Source: Nocardia vaccinii NBRC 15922
Lineage (GTDB): Bacteria > Actinomycetota > Actinomycetes > Mycobacteriales > Mycobacteriaceae
Reading direction: 5' to 3'
Assembly: GCF_001613305.1 (NCBI RefSeq)
Contig: NZ_BDCC01000012.1
Span: 434,001-498,000, forward strand
DNA length: 64,000 bases
Shown here piece by piece: positions 28,561-37,421 of this stretch. The position numbers and the translations under genes were made by a program. Positions within the stretch are counted from its first letter, which is position 1; each line of letters starts with the position of its first letter. Below the pieces are notes generated by a model. The model was not told the origin of the DNA, searched no databases, and was given only the letters and a program-made list of their open reading frames with translations.

Positions 28561-29985
28561 TCAGTTCAAGTCCGCAGGTGAGGACAGGGTTCCGCGGACC
28601 GCGGTGGCCGCCGCGACCAGCGGCGAAACGAGATGCGTGCGCGATCCTTTGCCCTGCCTGCCCTCGAAATTGCGGTTGGAGGTCGACGCGCAGCGCTGGC
28701 CGGGAGAAAGCTGGTCGGGATTCATGCCCAGGCACATCGAACATCCGGCCTGGCGCCATTCCGCGCCCGCCGCGGTGAAAATCTCGCCCAAACCCTCGGA
28801 TTCGGCCTGCGCGCGCACTCGCATCGACCCGGGCACGATCAGCATGCGCACGCCGTCGGCCACCGTACGACCCTCCAGCACCGACGCCACCGCACGAAGA
28901 TCCTCGATCCGGCCATTGGTGCACGAACCGACGAAAACGGTGTCGACCGCGACATCCCGAAGCGGAGTACCGGGCTCCAAATCCATATAACGCAATGCCT
29001 TCTCGGCGGTCTCGCGCTGTGTTTCATCCGCCATTTCCGCCGGGTCGGGCACGGACGCACCGAGCGGGGCGCCCTGTCCCGGGTTCGTACCCCAGGTCAC
29101 GAACGGGGTCAGCGAGGAAGCGTCGATATGCACCTCGGCGTCGAATTCGGCGTCGGGGTCGGTCTTCAGCGCCTCCCAGGCCGCCACCGCCGCATCCCAG
29201 TCCGTGCCCTGCGGTGCGTGTGGACGGCCTTTCAGGAATTCGTAGGTGGTCTCGTCGGGGGCGACCATGCCCGCCCGCGCACCCGCCTCGATGGACATAT
29301 TGCACATGGTCATCCGCGCTTCCATCGACATCGAACGCACGGCCTCGCCGCGATACTCGATGACGTAGCCCTGGCCGCCGCCGGTGCCGATCTGCGCGAT
29401 CACCGCCAGGATGACGTCCTTGCTGGTGACGCCGTGCGGCAGCTGACCGTCCACGGTGACCGCCATGGTCTTGAACGGCCGCAGCGACAACGTCTGCGTG
29501 GCCAGGACGTGTTCGACCTCGCTGGTGCCGATACCCATCGCCAGCGCGCCGAACGCGCCGTGTGTGGAGGTGTGCGAATCACCGCACACCACGGTCGTGC
29601 CCGGCTGGGTCAGCCCCAGTTGCGGACCGACCACGTGCACGATGCCCTGCTCGATATCGCCCATCGGGTAGAGCCGGACACCGAATTCCTCACAGTTGCG
29701 GCGCAATGTCTCGACCTGGGTGCGCGAGGTCGGGTCCGCGATCGGCTTATCGATGTCGACGGTCGGGACGTTGTGGTCCTCGGTGGCGATGGTGAGATCG
29801 GGCCGACGTACCGGGCGTCCGGCCTGCCGCAGTCCGTCGAACGCCTGCGGGCTGGTCACCTCGTGCACCAGGTGCAGATCGATGTAGATGAGGTCGGGCT
29901 CGCGCGCCTCGCCCTCGCCCTGACCTCGGGCGACGACATGCTCGTCCCAGACCTTCTCCGCCAGTGTGCGTGGCCGTTCGGCCAT
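28561..29985 (-). CDS. leuC: 3-isopropylmalate dehydratase large subunit
   Basis: A 474-residue aconitase-family subunit that carries the 4Fe-4S cluster. The cysteine ligands are in [15 protein letters not shown] and in [30 protein letters not shown] and [15 protein letters not shown] are also typical. ATG 29985 has GAGGTGAT upstream and begins [13 protein letters not shown]; the frame stays open to 30231 through a hairpin-rich leader that is not coding. It heads the leuCD unit, divergent from an IclR regulator. Confidence 0.96.
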   Translation of the reverse strand: MAERPRTLAEKVWDEHVVARGQGEGEAREPDLIYIDLHLVHEVTSPQAFDGLRQAGRPVRRPDLTIATEDHNVPTVDIDKPIADPTSRTQVETLRRNCEEFGVRLYPMGDIEQGIVHVVGPQLGLTQPGTTVVCGDSHTSTHGAFGALAMGIGTSEVEHVLATQTLSLRPFKTMAVTVDGQLPHGVTSKDVILAVIAQIGTGGGQGYVIEYRGEAVRSMSMEARMTMCNMSIEAGARAGMVAPDETTYEFLKGRPHAPQGTDWDAAVAAWEALKTDPDAEFDAEVHIDASSLTPFVTWGTNPGQGAPLGASVPDPAEMADETQRETAEKALRYMDLEPGTPLRDVAVDTVFVGSCTNGRIEDLRAVASVLEGRTVADGVRMLIVPGSMRVRAQAESEGLGEIFTAAGAEWRQAGCSMCLGMNPDQLSPGQRCASTSNRNFEGRQGKGSRTHLVSPLVAAATAVRGTLSSPADLN

Positions 29986-30029
29986 CGGTATCACCTCTGT
30001 GTTTTTGGCCTCCGCTTCGCTCCGGCGTG

Positions 30030-30117
30030 TTCGCGGCCCCGAAGGCTCGCCGTTCAGCACTCGAGACTCGGGCTTCGCCCATGCGCTTCGAGCGCTGAAC
30101 GGCGAGCCGGCCGCGAA
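30030..30117. repeat. Long imperfect palindrome in the leuC leader
   Basis: TTCGCGGCC plus GGCTCGCCGTTCAGC (30030-30058, with a 5-base bulge) pairs with GCTGAACGGCGAGCC plus GGCCGCGAA (30094-30117). This gives 24 paired bases around a 35-base loop that has self-complementary ends. It lies 45-132 bases upstream of leuC. It may be an RNA structure of the leuC leader or a mobile hairpin repeat; no T-tract follows. Confidence 0.6.
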
Positions 30118-30131
30118 CGGTCGCTCGAAGG

Positions 30132-30151
30132 CTCGCTCCGTGCGGAGCGAG
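30132..30151. repeat. Short perfect hairpin next to the leuC leader palindrome
   Basis: CTCGCTCCG and CGGAGCGAG form a 9-bp stem separated by two bases. Together with the larger palindrome it makes a compact hairpin cluster between leuC and the IclR gene. Confidence 0.5.
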
Positions 30152-30231
30152 TTGAGAGCGGAAGTTGCGTGGTTGTGTTGTTGATGTGTCGGCCCCGCCG
30201 GGCTGGGCGGGAGTGTCGGACGGGTTTGCAA

Positions 30232-30248
30232 ATCTCATTATCTGAGAC
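30232..30248. promoter_or_regulatory. Candidate LtbR/LeuR operator
   Basis: ATCTCA-TTAT-CTGAGA is an inverted repeat in the AT-rich stretch just before the IclR gene, 15 bases from its ATG. A further TGAGAC overlaps the start codon itself. Its position between the divergent leuC and the IclR gene is where the corynebacterial LtbR acts. The binding is inferred. Confidence 0.5.
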
Positions 30249-30262
30249 TTAAATATCGTCCT

Positions 30263-30964
30263 ATGAGACAGCATAGCGGTATCGGAGTGCTCGACAAAGC
30301 CATGACCGTGCTTTACGCGGTGGCCGAGCAGCCCTGCGGCCTCAACGAGCTGTGCGCGCGGACCGGACTGCCCCGGGCGACCGCGCACCGGCTGGCCGTG
30401 GGCCTGGAAACGCACCGCATGCTGGCCCGCGACGCCAACGGCCTGTGGCAGCCGGGGCCCGCACTGTCCGAGCTCGCGAGCACAGCGCAGGATCCCATGC
30501 TCGACGCCGCGGCCGTCGTGCTGCCCAGGCTGCGCGAGATCACCGGCGAAAGTGTGCAGCTCTACCGGTTGGACGGCCATTCGCGGATCGCGATCGCGGC
30601 CCTGGAACCCGCCTCCGGACTGCGCGACACCGTCCCGGTCGGCGCGCGCCTTCCGCTGACCGCGGGATCGGCGGCCAAGGTCCTGCTGGCATGGGCGGAT
30701 CCGGAACTGCAGCGCAGCGTGCTGGCCGACGCGGTCTTCGGCGAGCGCGCCTTGGCCGAGGTGCGCCGGCGCGGCTGGGCGCAGAGCGCGGCCGAGCGGG
30801 CGGCCGGGGTGGCCAGCATCTCCGCGCCGGTGCGCGATTCGTCCGGGGCCGTCGTCGCCGCGGTCTCGGTGTCCGGACCGATCGACCGGATGGGACGTCG
30901 TCCGGGTGCGCGCTGGGCCGCGGATCTGGTAGCGGCCGCGGACGCGCTGCACAAACGCCTGTAG
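30263..30964 (+). CDS. ltbR: IclR-family regulator of leucine genes (LtbR/LeuR-like)
   Basis: A 233-residue IclR protein with an N-terminal winged helix (LDKAMTVLYAVAEQPCGLNELCARTGLPRATAHRL) and a C-terminal effector domain (VGARLPLTAGSAAKVLLAW, ASISAPVRDSSGAVVAAVSVSG). In Corynebacterium the LtbR protein represses leuB and leuCD and is encoded beside leuCD; M. tuberculosis Rv2989 has the same place. The divergent layout and the palindrome in the gap support leucine-operon control here. The symbol is assigned by context. Confidence 0.85.
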   Translation: MRQHSGIGVLDKAMTVLYAVAEQPCGLNELCARTGLPRATAHRLAVGLETHRMLARDANGLWQPGPALSELASTAQDPMLDAAAVVLPRLREITGESVQLYRLDGHSRIAIAALEPASGLRDTVPVGARLPLTAGSAAKVLLAWADPELQRSVLADAVFGERALAEVRRRGWAQSAAERAAGVASISAPVRDSSGAVVAAVSVSGPIDRMGRRPGARWAADLVAAADALHKRL

Positions 30965-31038
30965 CCGGGGCACAGCGGCTCCGAGATGTGACGAAGACCG
31001 TGTGACGCGCACCATACGCCGTAAACTACAGTCGGCCC

Positions 31039-31539
31039 ATGGGAGTCAATCAACGCGCACAGATCGTGATGTCCGACGACGAGATCACCGGATTCCTCGA
31101 GCGCAGCCGCATCATCACGCTGGCCACGCTCGGCCCGAAGGGCCTGCCGCATCTGACCGCCATGTGGTACGGCCTGGTGAACGGCGAGATCTGGTTCGAG
31201 ACCAAGGCCAAATCCCAGAAGGCGGTCAACATCCGCCGTGATCCCCGAGTGACGGTGCTGGTCGAGGCCGGTGACAGCTACGACCAGCTGCGCGGGGTGT
31301 CCATCGAGGGCCGCGCGGAGATCGTGGACGACGCCGAGGCGCTGTTCGAGGTGGGCGTGAGCGTCTGGGAGCGCTACACCGGCCCGTACACCGAGGAGGT
31401 GCGCCCGATGGTGGAGGCGATGCTGAACAAGCGGGTCGCGGTCCGGCTGGTACCCGAACGCACCCGCAGCTGGGATCACCGCAAGCTCGGCATGCCGGAG
31501 ATGCCCGCGGGCGGCTCGACCTGGCCCCTGCAGAACTGA
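31039..31539 (+). CDS. F420-binding split beta-barrel protein (FDOR-B/PPOX type)
   Basis: A 166-residue pyridoxamine-phosphate-oxidase-fold protein: FLERSRIITLATLGPKGLPHLTAMWYGLVNGEIWF, SQKAVNIRRDPRVTVLVEAG, RGVSIEGRAEIV. This is the counterpart of M. tuberculosis Rv2991, placed in the F420-dependent FDOR-B group. It would use reduced F420 or a flavin; the substrate is unknown. The nearby cofC makes F420 use plausible. Confidence 0.83.
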   Translation: MGVNQRAQIVMSDDEITGFLERSRIITLATLGPKGLPHLTAMWYGLVNGEIWFETKAKSQKAVNIRRDPRVTVLVEAGDSYDQLRGVSIEGRAEIVDDAEALFEVGVSVWERYTGPYTEEVRPMVEAMLNKRVAVRLVPERTRSWDHRKLGMPEMPAGGSTWPLQN

Positions 31540-31615
31540 CCCTCACCACCCCAGCCGCCCAGACAGCACCGGACTCCAGACAGCACCGCCCCTGACGCAA
31601 CCAGCTGCACCGGGG

Positions 31616-31664
31616 TCCGGGGGGCGAAGCCCCTCCGGACAGGGTGTGGGGCCGTGCCCCCACA
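31616..31664 (+). terminator. Tandem hairpins after the F420-barrel gene
   Basis: Two stems follow the gene: TCCGGGGGGC-GAA-GCCCCTCCGGA (31616-31639, one bulged T) and TGTGGGG-CCGTGC-CCCCACA (31645-31664). GGGGTCCGGGG-type hairpins of this kind are common after actinobacterial genes. No T-tract is present. Confidence 0.5.
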
Positions 31665-31683
31665 AGATATGGCGAAACACAAA

Positions 31684-31712
31684 CGGCTCATGCTCTCCAT
31701 GAGCATGAGCCG
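31684..31712 (-). terminator. Rho-independent terminator of the gltX-tRNA unit
   Basis: A perfect 12-bp stem (CGGCTCATGCTC / GAGCATGAGCCG) with a 5-base loop, followed on the minus strand by TTTGTGTTT. It lies 12 bases beyond the 3' end of tRNA-Glu. Confidence 0.82.
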
Positions 31713-31723
31713 TCCATTGTGTG

Positions 31724-31796
31724 TAGCCCCGACGGGATTTGAACCCGCGCTACCGCCTTGAGAGGGCGGCGTCCTAGGCCGCTAGACGACGGGGCC
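31724..31796 (-). tRNA. tRNA-Glu (anticodon CUC)
   Basis: A 73-base cloverleaf. The acceptor stem GGCCCCG pairs with CGGGGCT (one G-U), the D arm is TCTAGCGGCCTAGGA, the anticodon stem-loop is CCGCCCTCTCAAGGCGG with CTC, and the T arm is GCGGGTTCAAATCCCGT. The discriminator is A and CCA is not encoded. It is next to tRNA-Gln and downstream of gltX, as in mycobacteria. Confidence 0.95.
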
Positions 31797-31839
31797 AGGA
31801 CGAGTGTTCAACCGGATCGAACGACCCGGAGACACTCCG

Positions 31840-31911
31840 CTGGGGTACCAGGACTCGAACCTAGAATGGCTGAACCAGAATCAGCTGTGTTGCCAATTAC
31901 ACCATACCCCA
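31840..31911 (-). tRNA. tRNA-Gln (anticodon CUG)
   Basis: A 72-base cloverleaf. The acceptor stem TGGGGTA pairs with TACCCCA, the D arm is GGTGTAATTGGCAACAC, the anticodon loop TTCTGGT carries CTG, and the T arm is CTAGGTTCGAGTCCTGG. The discriminator is G, as expected for Gln. CCA is not encoded. It lies 43 bases from tRNA-Glu. Confidence 0.95.
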
Positions 31912-32032
31912 ATGACCTGGGCGTTCTACCTCCATCCCGGTGGGCTGGAGGCTCGTTTCCGGGCCGGGGAGAAGATTACCAGTCCCCTCCCCGATTTATA
32001 CAAATCGCCTGGTCAAGCGGGGTCGAACGCGC

Positions 32033-33547
32033 TCAGATCGTAGTTGCGGCGGCTCGCAGCCGCTGCATGGTCACCTCTCGGCCGAGCAACTCCAGCGATT
32101 CGTACAGCGGCGGGCTGATGTGCGAACCGGTGACGGCCACTCGCACTGGTGCGAACGCCTTACGCGGTTTGAGGCCCAGATCGTCCACCAGAGCGGTTTT
32201 CAGCGCCGCTTCGAGTGCGATTGCCGACCAATCCGAAATATCCTCCAGCGCGGCGATGGCGGCCCGCAACACGGGCGCGGCATCGGGTCCGAGATTCTTT
32301 TGTGCCGCCGCCTCCTCGACAGTGAACTCCGCGGGCGGCAGGAACAGGAACTTCAACAAGTCCCAGGCGTCCCCGAGAACCACGATCCGGGTCTGCACCA
32401 ACTCGGCCGCGGCCGAAAAAAGCGCATCGTCCACTTCCGCGCCGATGTGCCCCTGCCCGGTGAGGTAGCTGCGCAGCCGATGAGCGAAATCCGCGGGCTC
32501 CAGCAAACGAATGTGCTCGGCGTTGACGGCGTCTGCCTTCTTCTGGTCGAACCGGGCCGGATTCGAATTTACTTTCGATATGTCGAATGCCGCCACCATC
32601 TCCTCCATCGAGAAGATGTCCCGGTCCTCGCCTATGCTCCAGCCGAGCAAAGCCAGGTAATTCAGCAAACCCTCGGGAATGAATCCCCGGTCGCGGTGTA
32701 CGAACAGATTCGACTCGGGGTCGCGTTTGGACAACTTCTTGTTGCCCTGCCCCATCACGAAGGGCAGATGACCGAACTGCGGAGTGAACTCCGCGACCCC
32801 GATCCGGCCCAGCGCCTCGTACAACGCGATCTGCCGCGGAGTGGAGGACAGAATGTCCTCACCGCGCAGTACGTGGGTGATCTTCATCAACGCGTCGTCG
32901 ACAGGATTGACCAGTGTGTACAGCGGTTCGCCGGTACTCCGGGTGATCGCGAAGTCAGGCACCACGCCGGCCCGGATGGTGGTCTCGCCGCGCACCAGAT
33001 CGCGCCAGACGATGTCCTTGTCCGGCATCCGCAGCCGGATCACCGCACCGCGGCCCTGCGCCTTGAAATCGGCGATATGCTCGGCGGTCAGGTCACGGTC
33101 GAAGTTGTCGTAGCCGAGCTTCGGATCGCGTCCCGCAGCGCGGTGCCGAGCCTCGACTTCCTCTGGGGTGGAGAATGATTCGTACGCTTCGCCCGCCTCC
33201 AGCAACCTCCGGACGATGTCCATGTGCAGGTCCCGGCGCAACGACTGCCGGTACGGCGCATACGGTCCGCCGACCTCCGGACCCTCGTCCCAGGTCAGGC
33301 CGAGCCAGCGCAGCGCGTCCAGCAGCGCGTGGTACGACTCGTCGGAATCGCGTGCGGCATCGGTGTCTTCGATGCGGAAGACGAATGCGCCGCCGTGATG
33401 CCGGGCGAAGGCCCAGTTGAACAACGCCGTCCGGATCAGCCCTACATGCGGCGTGCCGGTCGGCGACGGGCAGAAACGGACCCGTACGTCTGTCGCGGGG
33501 GATGGTGAGCCGGCGGAGCTTGCGGAGCCGGCGGGGTGGGTAAGCAC
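32033..33547 (-). CDS. gltX: Glutamyl-tRNA synthetase
   Basis: A 504-residue class I aminoacyl-tRNA synthetase. The HIGH-type motif appears as [19 protein letters not shown] and the KMSKS-type motif as [24 protein letters not shown] and the C-terminal alpha-helical cage are present. In organisms without GlnRS this enzyme also charges tRNA-Gln for later amidation, which suits its place beside both tRNA genes. GTG 33547 lies 17 bases after the upstream FAH stop; the frame is open further but would overlap that gene. Confidence 0.95.
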   Translation of the reverse strand: MLTHPAGSASSAGSPSPATDVRVRFCPSPTGTPHVGLIRTALFNWAFARHHGGAFVFRIEDTDAARDSDESYHALLDALRWLGLTWDEGPEVGGPYAPYRQSLRRDLHMDIVRRLLEAGEAYESFSTPEEVEARHRAAGRDPKLGYDNFDRDLTAEHIADFKAQGRGAVIRLRMPDKDIVWRDLVRGETTIRAGVVPDFAITRSTGEPLYTLVNPVDDALMKITHVLRGEDILSSTPRQIALYEALGRIGVAEFTPQFGHLPFVMGQGNKKLSKRDPESNLFVHRDRGFIPEGLLNYLALLGWSIGEDRDIFSMEEMVAAFDISKVNSNPARFDQKKADAVNAEHIRLLEPADFAHRLRSYLTGQGHIGAEVDDALFSAAAELVQTRIVVLGDAWDLLKFLFLPPAEFTVEEAAAQKNLGPDAAPVLRAAIAALEDISDWSAIALEAALKTALVDDLGLKPRKAFAPVRVAVTGSHISPPLYESLELLGREVTMQRLRAAATTI

Positions 33548-33563
33548 AAGCCCTACTTTCCGA

Positions 33564-34337
33564 TCAACGTTTGGCGGCAACAGGATTGGTGAGGGTACCG
33601 ATACCCTCGACCGTCACAGAGACGGTCTGCCCGTCCTGCATCGGTCCTACACCCTCGGGAGTGCCGGTGAGGATGACATCGCCGGGCAGCAGCGTCATCA
33701 CGGTGGTCACCCATTCGATCAGCTTCGGAATATCGTGCAGCAGAAGTGATGTCCGGCTGCGCTGGCGGACCTCGCCGTCGAGTTCGGTGACGATCTCCAG
33801 ATCCGTTGGGTCCAGCTCGGTTTCGATCCACGGGCCGAGCGGGCAGAAGGTGTCGTAGCCTTTGGCTCGGGTCCACTGACCGTCGTGCCGCTGCTGGTCG
33901 CGCGCGGTGACATCGTTGGCGACGGTATAACCGAGGATCACCTCGCGGGCGCGGGCGGCGGGCACGTCCTTGCACGGGCGCCCGATGACGATCGCCAGCT
34001 CGCCCTCGTAGTCGACCTGAGAGGAACTGGGCGGCAATACGATTGCCGAGTTCGGCCCGGCGATCGCGGTGTTGGGCTTGAGGAAGATCACCGGATCCTC
34101 CGGCGCCTCACCGCCCATCTCGCGGGCGTGCGCGGCGTAGTTCTTGCCGACACACACCACCTTGCTGGCGAGGATCGGCGCGAGCAGCCGGACATCGGCC
34201 ACCGGCCAACTGCGGCCGGTGAAGGTGGGCGTACCGAACGGGTGTTCGGCGATCTCCTTGGCGACACCATCGGAGGTGCTTCCTTCGATGCTCACGAACG
34301 CGACCCCATCGGGGCTGGCAACTCGACCTAGACGCAT
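33564..34337 (-). CDS. Fumarylacetoacetate hydrolase family protein
   Basis: A 257-residue FAH-fold enzyme: [32 protein letters not shown], the metal-binding [26 protein letters not shown] and the C-terminal [18 protein letters not shown]. Members cleave or decarboxylate 1,3-diketo acids such as acylpyruvates and hydroxymuconic derivatives; the substrate is not defined. It matches Rv2993c in place. ATG 34337 begins [11 protein letters not shown], the normal start. Confidence 0.9.
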   Translation of the reverse strand: MRLGRVASPDGVAFVSIEGSTSDGVAKEIAEHPFGTPTFTGRSWPVADVRLLAPILASKVVCVGKNYAAHAREMGGEAPEDPVIFLKPNTAIAGPNSAIVLPPSSSQVDYEGELAIVIGRPCKDVPAARAREVILGYTVANDVTARDQQRHDGQWTRAKGYDTFCPLGPWIETELDPTDLEIVTELDGEVRQRSRTSLLLHDIPKLIEWVTTVMTLLPGDVILTGTPEGVGPMQDGQTVSVTVEGIGTLTNPVAAKR

Positions 34338-34498
34338 GGTTCGCAGTCTATCCACCAGGTGGTATGGGCCCGACCACCCGGTCTGCACTGCCGCGACGGA
34401 AGAACTGCCTCGCATGCGGCCGCGGGCCGGGTGTACGGTGAGCGATAAGTTCATAGAATAAGATTTCAATCCCAATATTTGAGATATGAGGTGAGGAT

Positions 34499-35677
34499 AT
34501 GGTGGCCGTGGCCCAGCTGAGCACCAACCGGCGGTGGGTCATGCTCGGCCTCGGACTCTTCGCCCAGGCCGCCAGCGCGGTGATGAGCAACGGTGCGCCA
34601 TTCCTGTTGCCCGCCCTCACCGAACGCGGAATGCCCTTGGCCACAGCCGGTCTGCTGGTGGCGATGCCGATGGTCGGCATGGTCTGCACGCTGGTCGCCT
34701 GGGGTTACGCGGTGGACCGGTTCGGCGAACGCGCGGTGCTGGTCGTCGGGCCGCTGCTGATGTTCGGCGCGGGCGCGACCGCGGCCGCCACCACGAACTA
34801 CCTTGCGCTGGGCGCATTGCTGCTGCTGGCCGGAATAGGCGCGGCGAGCACCAACGGCGCGAGTGGACGGGTGATCGCGGGCTGGTTCCCGCCCGATCAA
34901 CGCGGATTCGCCATGGGAATCAGGCAGACAGCGCAGCCGCTCGGCGTCGGCATCGCGGCCCTGGCGATCCCGGCAATCGCGGCGGCACACGGCTTTTCCA
35001 CGGCGGTACTGGTTCCCGCGGTGATGGCCGGTATCGCCGCGATCGGCTGCGCGATCGGGATCATCGATCCGCCGCGCCCCGAACGTTCTGCGACACAAGT
35101 TGTTTCAGACAATCCGTACCGCGGCGATACAACACTGTGGCGCATTCACGCCGTCTCGGTCCTACTGGTGATCCCGCAGGCGACGGTCTGGACATTCGCA
35201 CTGCTGTGGCTGAATCACGGTGTCGGACTGTCACTTGCGATCGCGGGCGTTCTCGTCACAGTGACGCAGATCCTGGGTGCGGCGGGCCGCATCGGCGCGG
35301 GAATCTGGTCCGATCGCCTCGGCAGCCGCCTACGACCCCTTCGCACTATTGCGATCACAGCAGTGATTTCGATGGCCGCCCTGGCCTTTTCGGCATGGCT
35401 GCACTGGTGGTGGGCAGCGCTGCCGATCCTGGTGATCGCGTCGGTCATCACCGTCGCCGACAACGGCCTGTCCTTCACCGCCGTAGCCGAAATCGCCGGC
35501 CCGTTCTGGAGCGGCCGCGGCCTCGGCATCCAGAACACCGGCCAGTACCTCGCCACCGCCGCGGTAGCTCCCACCTTCGGCGCCCTGATCACCGCCGCGG
35601 GCTTCCCCGCCGCCTATCTCGCCGCCGCGGCCTTCGCCATCGCCGCCGTCCCGCTCGTCCCCCGAGACCGTCGCTAG
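34499..35677 (+). CDS. Major facilitator superfamily transporter
   Basis: A 392-residue membrane protein with about twelve hydrophobic helices. It has a loop 2-3 motif resembling GYAVDRFGERAVLV, and GRVIAGWFPPDQRGFAMGIRQTAQPLG in the N-half that recalls nitrate/nitrite and CynX-type porters. It corresponds to Rv2994. The substrate is not predictable. GAGGTGAGG just before ATG 34499 is a good ribosome site. It is divergent from the FAH gene. Confidence 0.85.
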   Translation: MVAVAQLSTNRRWVMLGLGLFAQAASAVMSNGAPFLLPALTERGMPLATAGLLVAMPMVGMVCTLVAWGYAVDRFGERAVLVVGPLLMFGAGATAAATTNYLALGALLLLAGIGAASTNGASGRVIAGWFPPDQRGFAMGIRQTAQPLGVGIAALAIPAIAAAHGFSTAVLVPAVMAGIAAIGCAIGIIDPPRPERSATQVVSDNPYRGDTTLWRIHAVSVLLVIPQATVWTFALLWLNHGVGLSLAIAGVLVTVTQILGAAGRIGAGIWSDRLGSRLRPLRTIAITAVISMAALAFSAWLHWWWAALPILVIASVITVADNGLSFTAVAEIAGPFWSGRGLGIQNTGQYLATAAVAPTFGALITAAGFPAAYLAAAAFAIAAVPLVPRDRR

Positions 35678-35859
35678 CTCCCGCACAACCCCGCCCGAGC
35701 CGGACGCGAGGGCGGCTCAGGGGCGCAAGTTCGTTCCACTCGGAATCTATTCTGCGAGAACAAGGTCGAACTGGAGAACCGAAAAAGCTTGTCTACCTGG
35801 GTATTCCCGATCAAGTGTCCGACGGGCGACAATCCCAACGTTGAGACTACAACCGAAAT

Positions 35860-35891
35860 GCCCCGCGCCCGAAGACATTCGGGCGCGGGGC
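35860..35891. terminator. Terminator between the MFS gene and leuB
   Basis: A perfect 14-bp GC-rich stem (GCCCCGCGCCCGAA / TTCGGGCGCGGGGC) with a 4-base loop, 15 bases from the leuB stop and between convergent genes. On the minus strand ATTTCGGTTG follows, a weak T-tract. Confidence 0.78.
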
Positions 35892-35905
35892 CTGGTCGCC
35901 GTTGC

Positions 35906-36913
35906 TCAGAGCGAAGCGGCGATCCGGTCACCGATCTCGACGGTGGAAGCGGTGCCGGAGCGAGTGGACAGGTCCTTGGCGACGGCGGATTCGATGCGGG
36001 CGGCCTCGTCGGTCCGGCCGAGGTGGTTCAGCAGCAGGGAAACCGACAGGATCGCGGCGGTGGGGTCGGCCTTGGACTGGCCCGCGATGTCGGGGGCGCT
36101 GCCGTGCACGGGCTCGAACATGCTCGGGTTCACGCCCGAGGCATCGATATTGCCCGAGGCGGCCAAGCCGATACCGCCGGAGACCGCGGCGGCCAGATCG
36201 GTGATGATGTCGCCGAACAGGTTGTCGGTGACGATCACGTCGAAGCGGCCCGGATCGGTGACCATGTGGATGGTCGCGGCGTCGATGTGCTGGTAGCCGA
36301 CCTCGATATCCGGGAATTCCGCGCCGACCTCGGTCACCGTGCGCTGCCACAGCGAACCGGCGAAGGACAGCACATTGGTCTTGTGCACCAGGGTCAGATG
36401 CTTGCGACGCTGCTGGGCGGCGGCGAAGGCGTATCGCACCACGCGTTCGATGCCGAAACGGGTATTCGTGCTGACCTCGGTGGCGACCTCGTGCGGGGTG
36501 TCCACGCGGATCGCGCCGCCGGTGCCGGTGTACGGCCCCTCGGTGCCCTCGCGCACGACGACGAAATCGATCTCCGGATCGCCCGACAGCGGACTGCGCA
36601 CGCCCGGGAACAGCCGCGACGGCCGCAGATTCACGTGATGGTCCAGCGCGAACCGGGTGTGCAGGAGTAGTCCGCGCTCCAGCAGTCCGCTGGGCACCGA
36701 CGGATCGCCGATCGCCCCGAGCAGGATCGCGTCGTGCTGCTTCAGCTCGGGCAGCACCGAATCCGGCAGCACCTCACCGGTCTCGTGGTATCGCTTGGCG
36801 CCCAGGTCGTAGTGGGTCTTCTCGACACCCGGCACGACCACGTCGAGCACCTTGAGCGCCTCGGCGATGACCTCGGGACCGATACCGTCACCGGGGATGA
36901 CAGCCAGTTTCAT
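35906..36913 (-). CDS. leuB: 3-isopropylmalate dehydrogenase
   Basis: A 335-residue NAD-dependent beta-decarboxylating dehydrogenase that oxidises 3-isopropylmalate in leucine synthesis. Motifs are [43 protein letters not shown], the substrate-binding [12 protein letters not shown], and [21 protein letters not shown]. The short form is typical of actinobacteria. ATG 36913 is the natural start. It is separate from leuCD by about 6 kb but shares the LtbR-regulon logic known in relatives. Confidence 0.96.
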   Translation of the reverse strand: MKLAVIPGDGIGPEVIAEALKVLDVVVPGVEKTHYDLGAKRYHETGEVLPDSVLPELKQHDAILLGAIGDPSVPSGLLERGLLLHTRFALDHHVNLRPSRLFPGVRSPLSGDPEIDFVVVREGTEGPYTGTGGAIRVDTPHEVATEVSTNTRFGIERVVRYAFAAAQQRRKHLTLVHKTNVLSFAGSLWQRTVTEVGAEFPDIEVGYQHIDAATIHMVTDPGRFDVIVTDNLFGDIITDLAAAVSGGIGLAASGNIDASGVNPSMFEPVHGSAPDIAGQSKADPTAAILSVSLLLNHLGRTDEAARIESAVAKDLSTRSGTASTVEIGDRIAASL

Positions 36914-37367
36914 ATGACAACGCTCCGTTCGTTCACGCTCGTGGCCCATACCGGATATGTGGCCGAATCAGCCGGTCCGGCCGAGCGGGACGATCCCGGC
37001 GGCTGCCGCGGTACCGAGCCGATCGGCCATGCGATCACACGCGCCGATCGCAAGCATCGGTCACCTTATCCGTAGCCCGAATCGGTGCCGTAACCAGGGC
37101 GAGCGGCTCTCAATCAGTGAGATTCGGACTCCTGCGACCGGATCCGCGCAGTCTCCTACCCGACGCATCTCCGGCCACCGGCACAGCGTCCGATGATCAC
37201 CACCGCCGAAGCCGCCGCACTTCTCGTCGTTTCCCGATCGGCTGCCCGCAGCCGGGTCACGCAGGTTCGTCTCATATCTGCGCGCCGGAGTCGCGGCCAC
37301 GCCTTCTCCGGCGCGTTCCGATCCCGCGGTGTCCGATTACCCGAACTCGTTCGGTACGCGAAAAACA
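36914..37367. other. Gap between leuB and the serA terminator
   Basis: About 450 bases upstream of leuB. Open frames are present, but none is protein-like. A single GTCTCATATCTG (near 37269) resembles half of the LtbR-type site seen near leuC, too far from leuB to interpret. No other structure is seen. Confidence 0.45.
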
Positions 37368-37409
37368 CTGTGCGCGAACCGATCCTGCAGAGGATCGGTT
37401 CGCGCACAG
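37368..37409 (-). terminator. Strong rho-independent terminator of serA
   Basis: A perfect 19-bp stem (CTGTGCGCGAACCGATCCT / AGGATCGGTTCGCGCACAG) with a 4-base loop, followed on the minus strand by TGTTTTTCG. It begins 12 bases after the serA stop. Confidence 0.88.
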
Positions 37410-37421
37410 GGTAAGCGGGAC

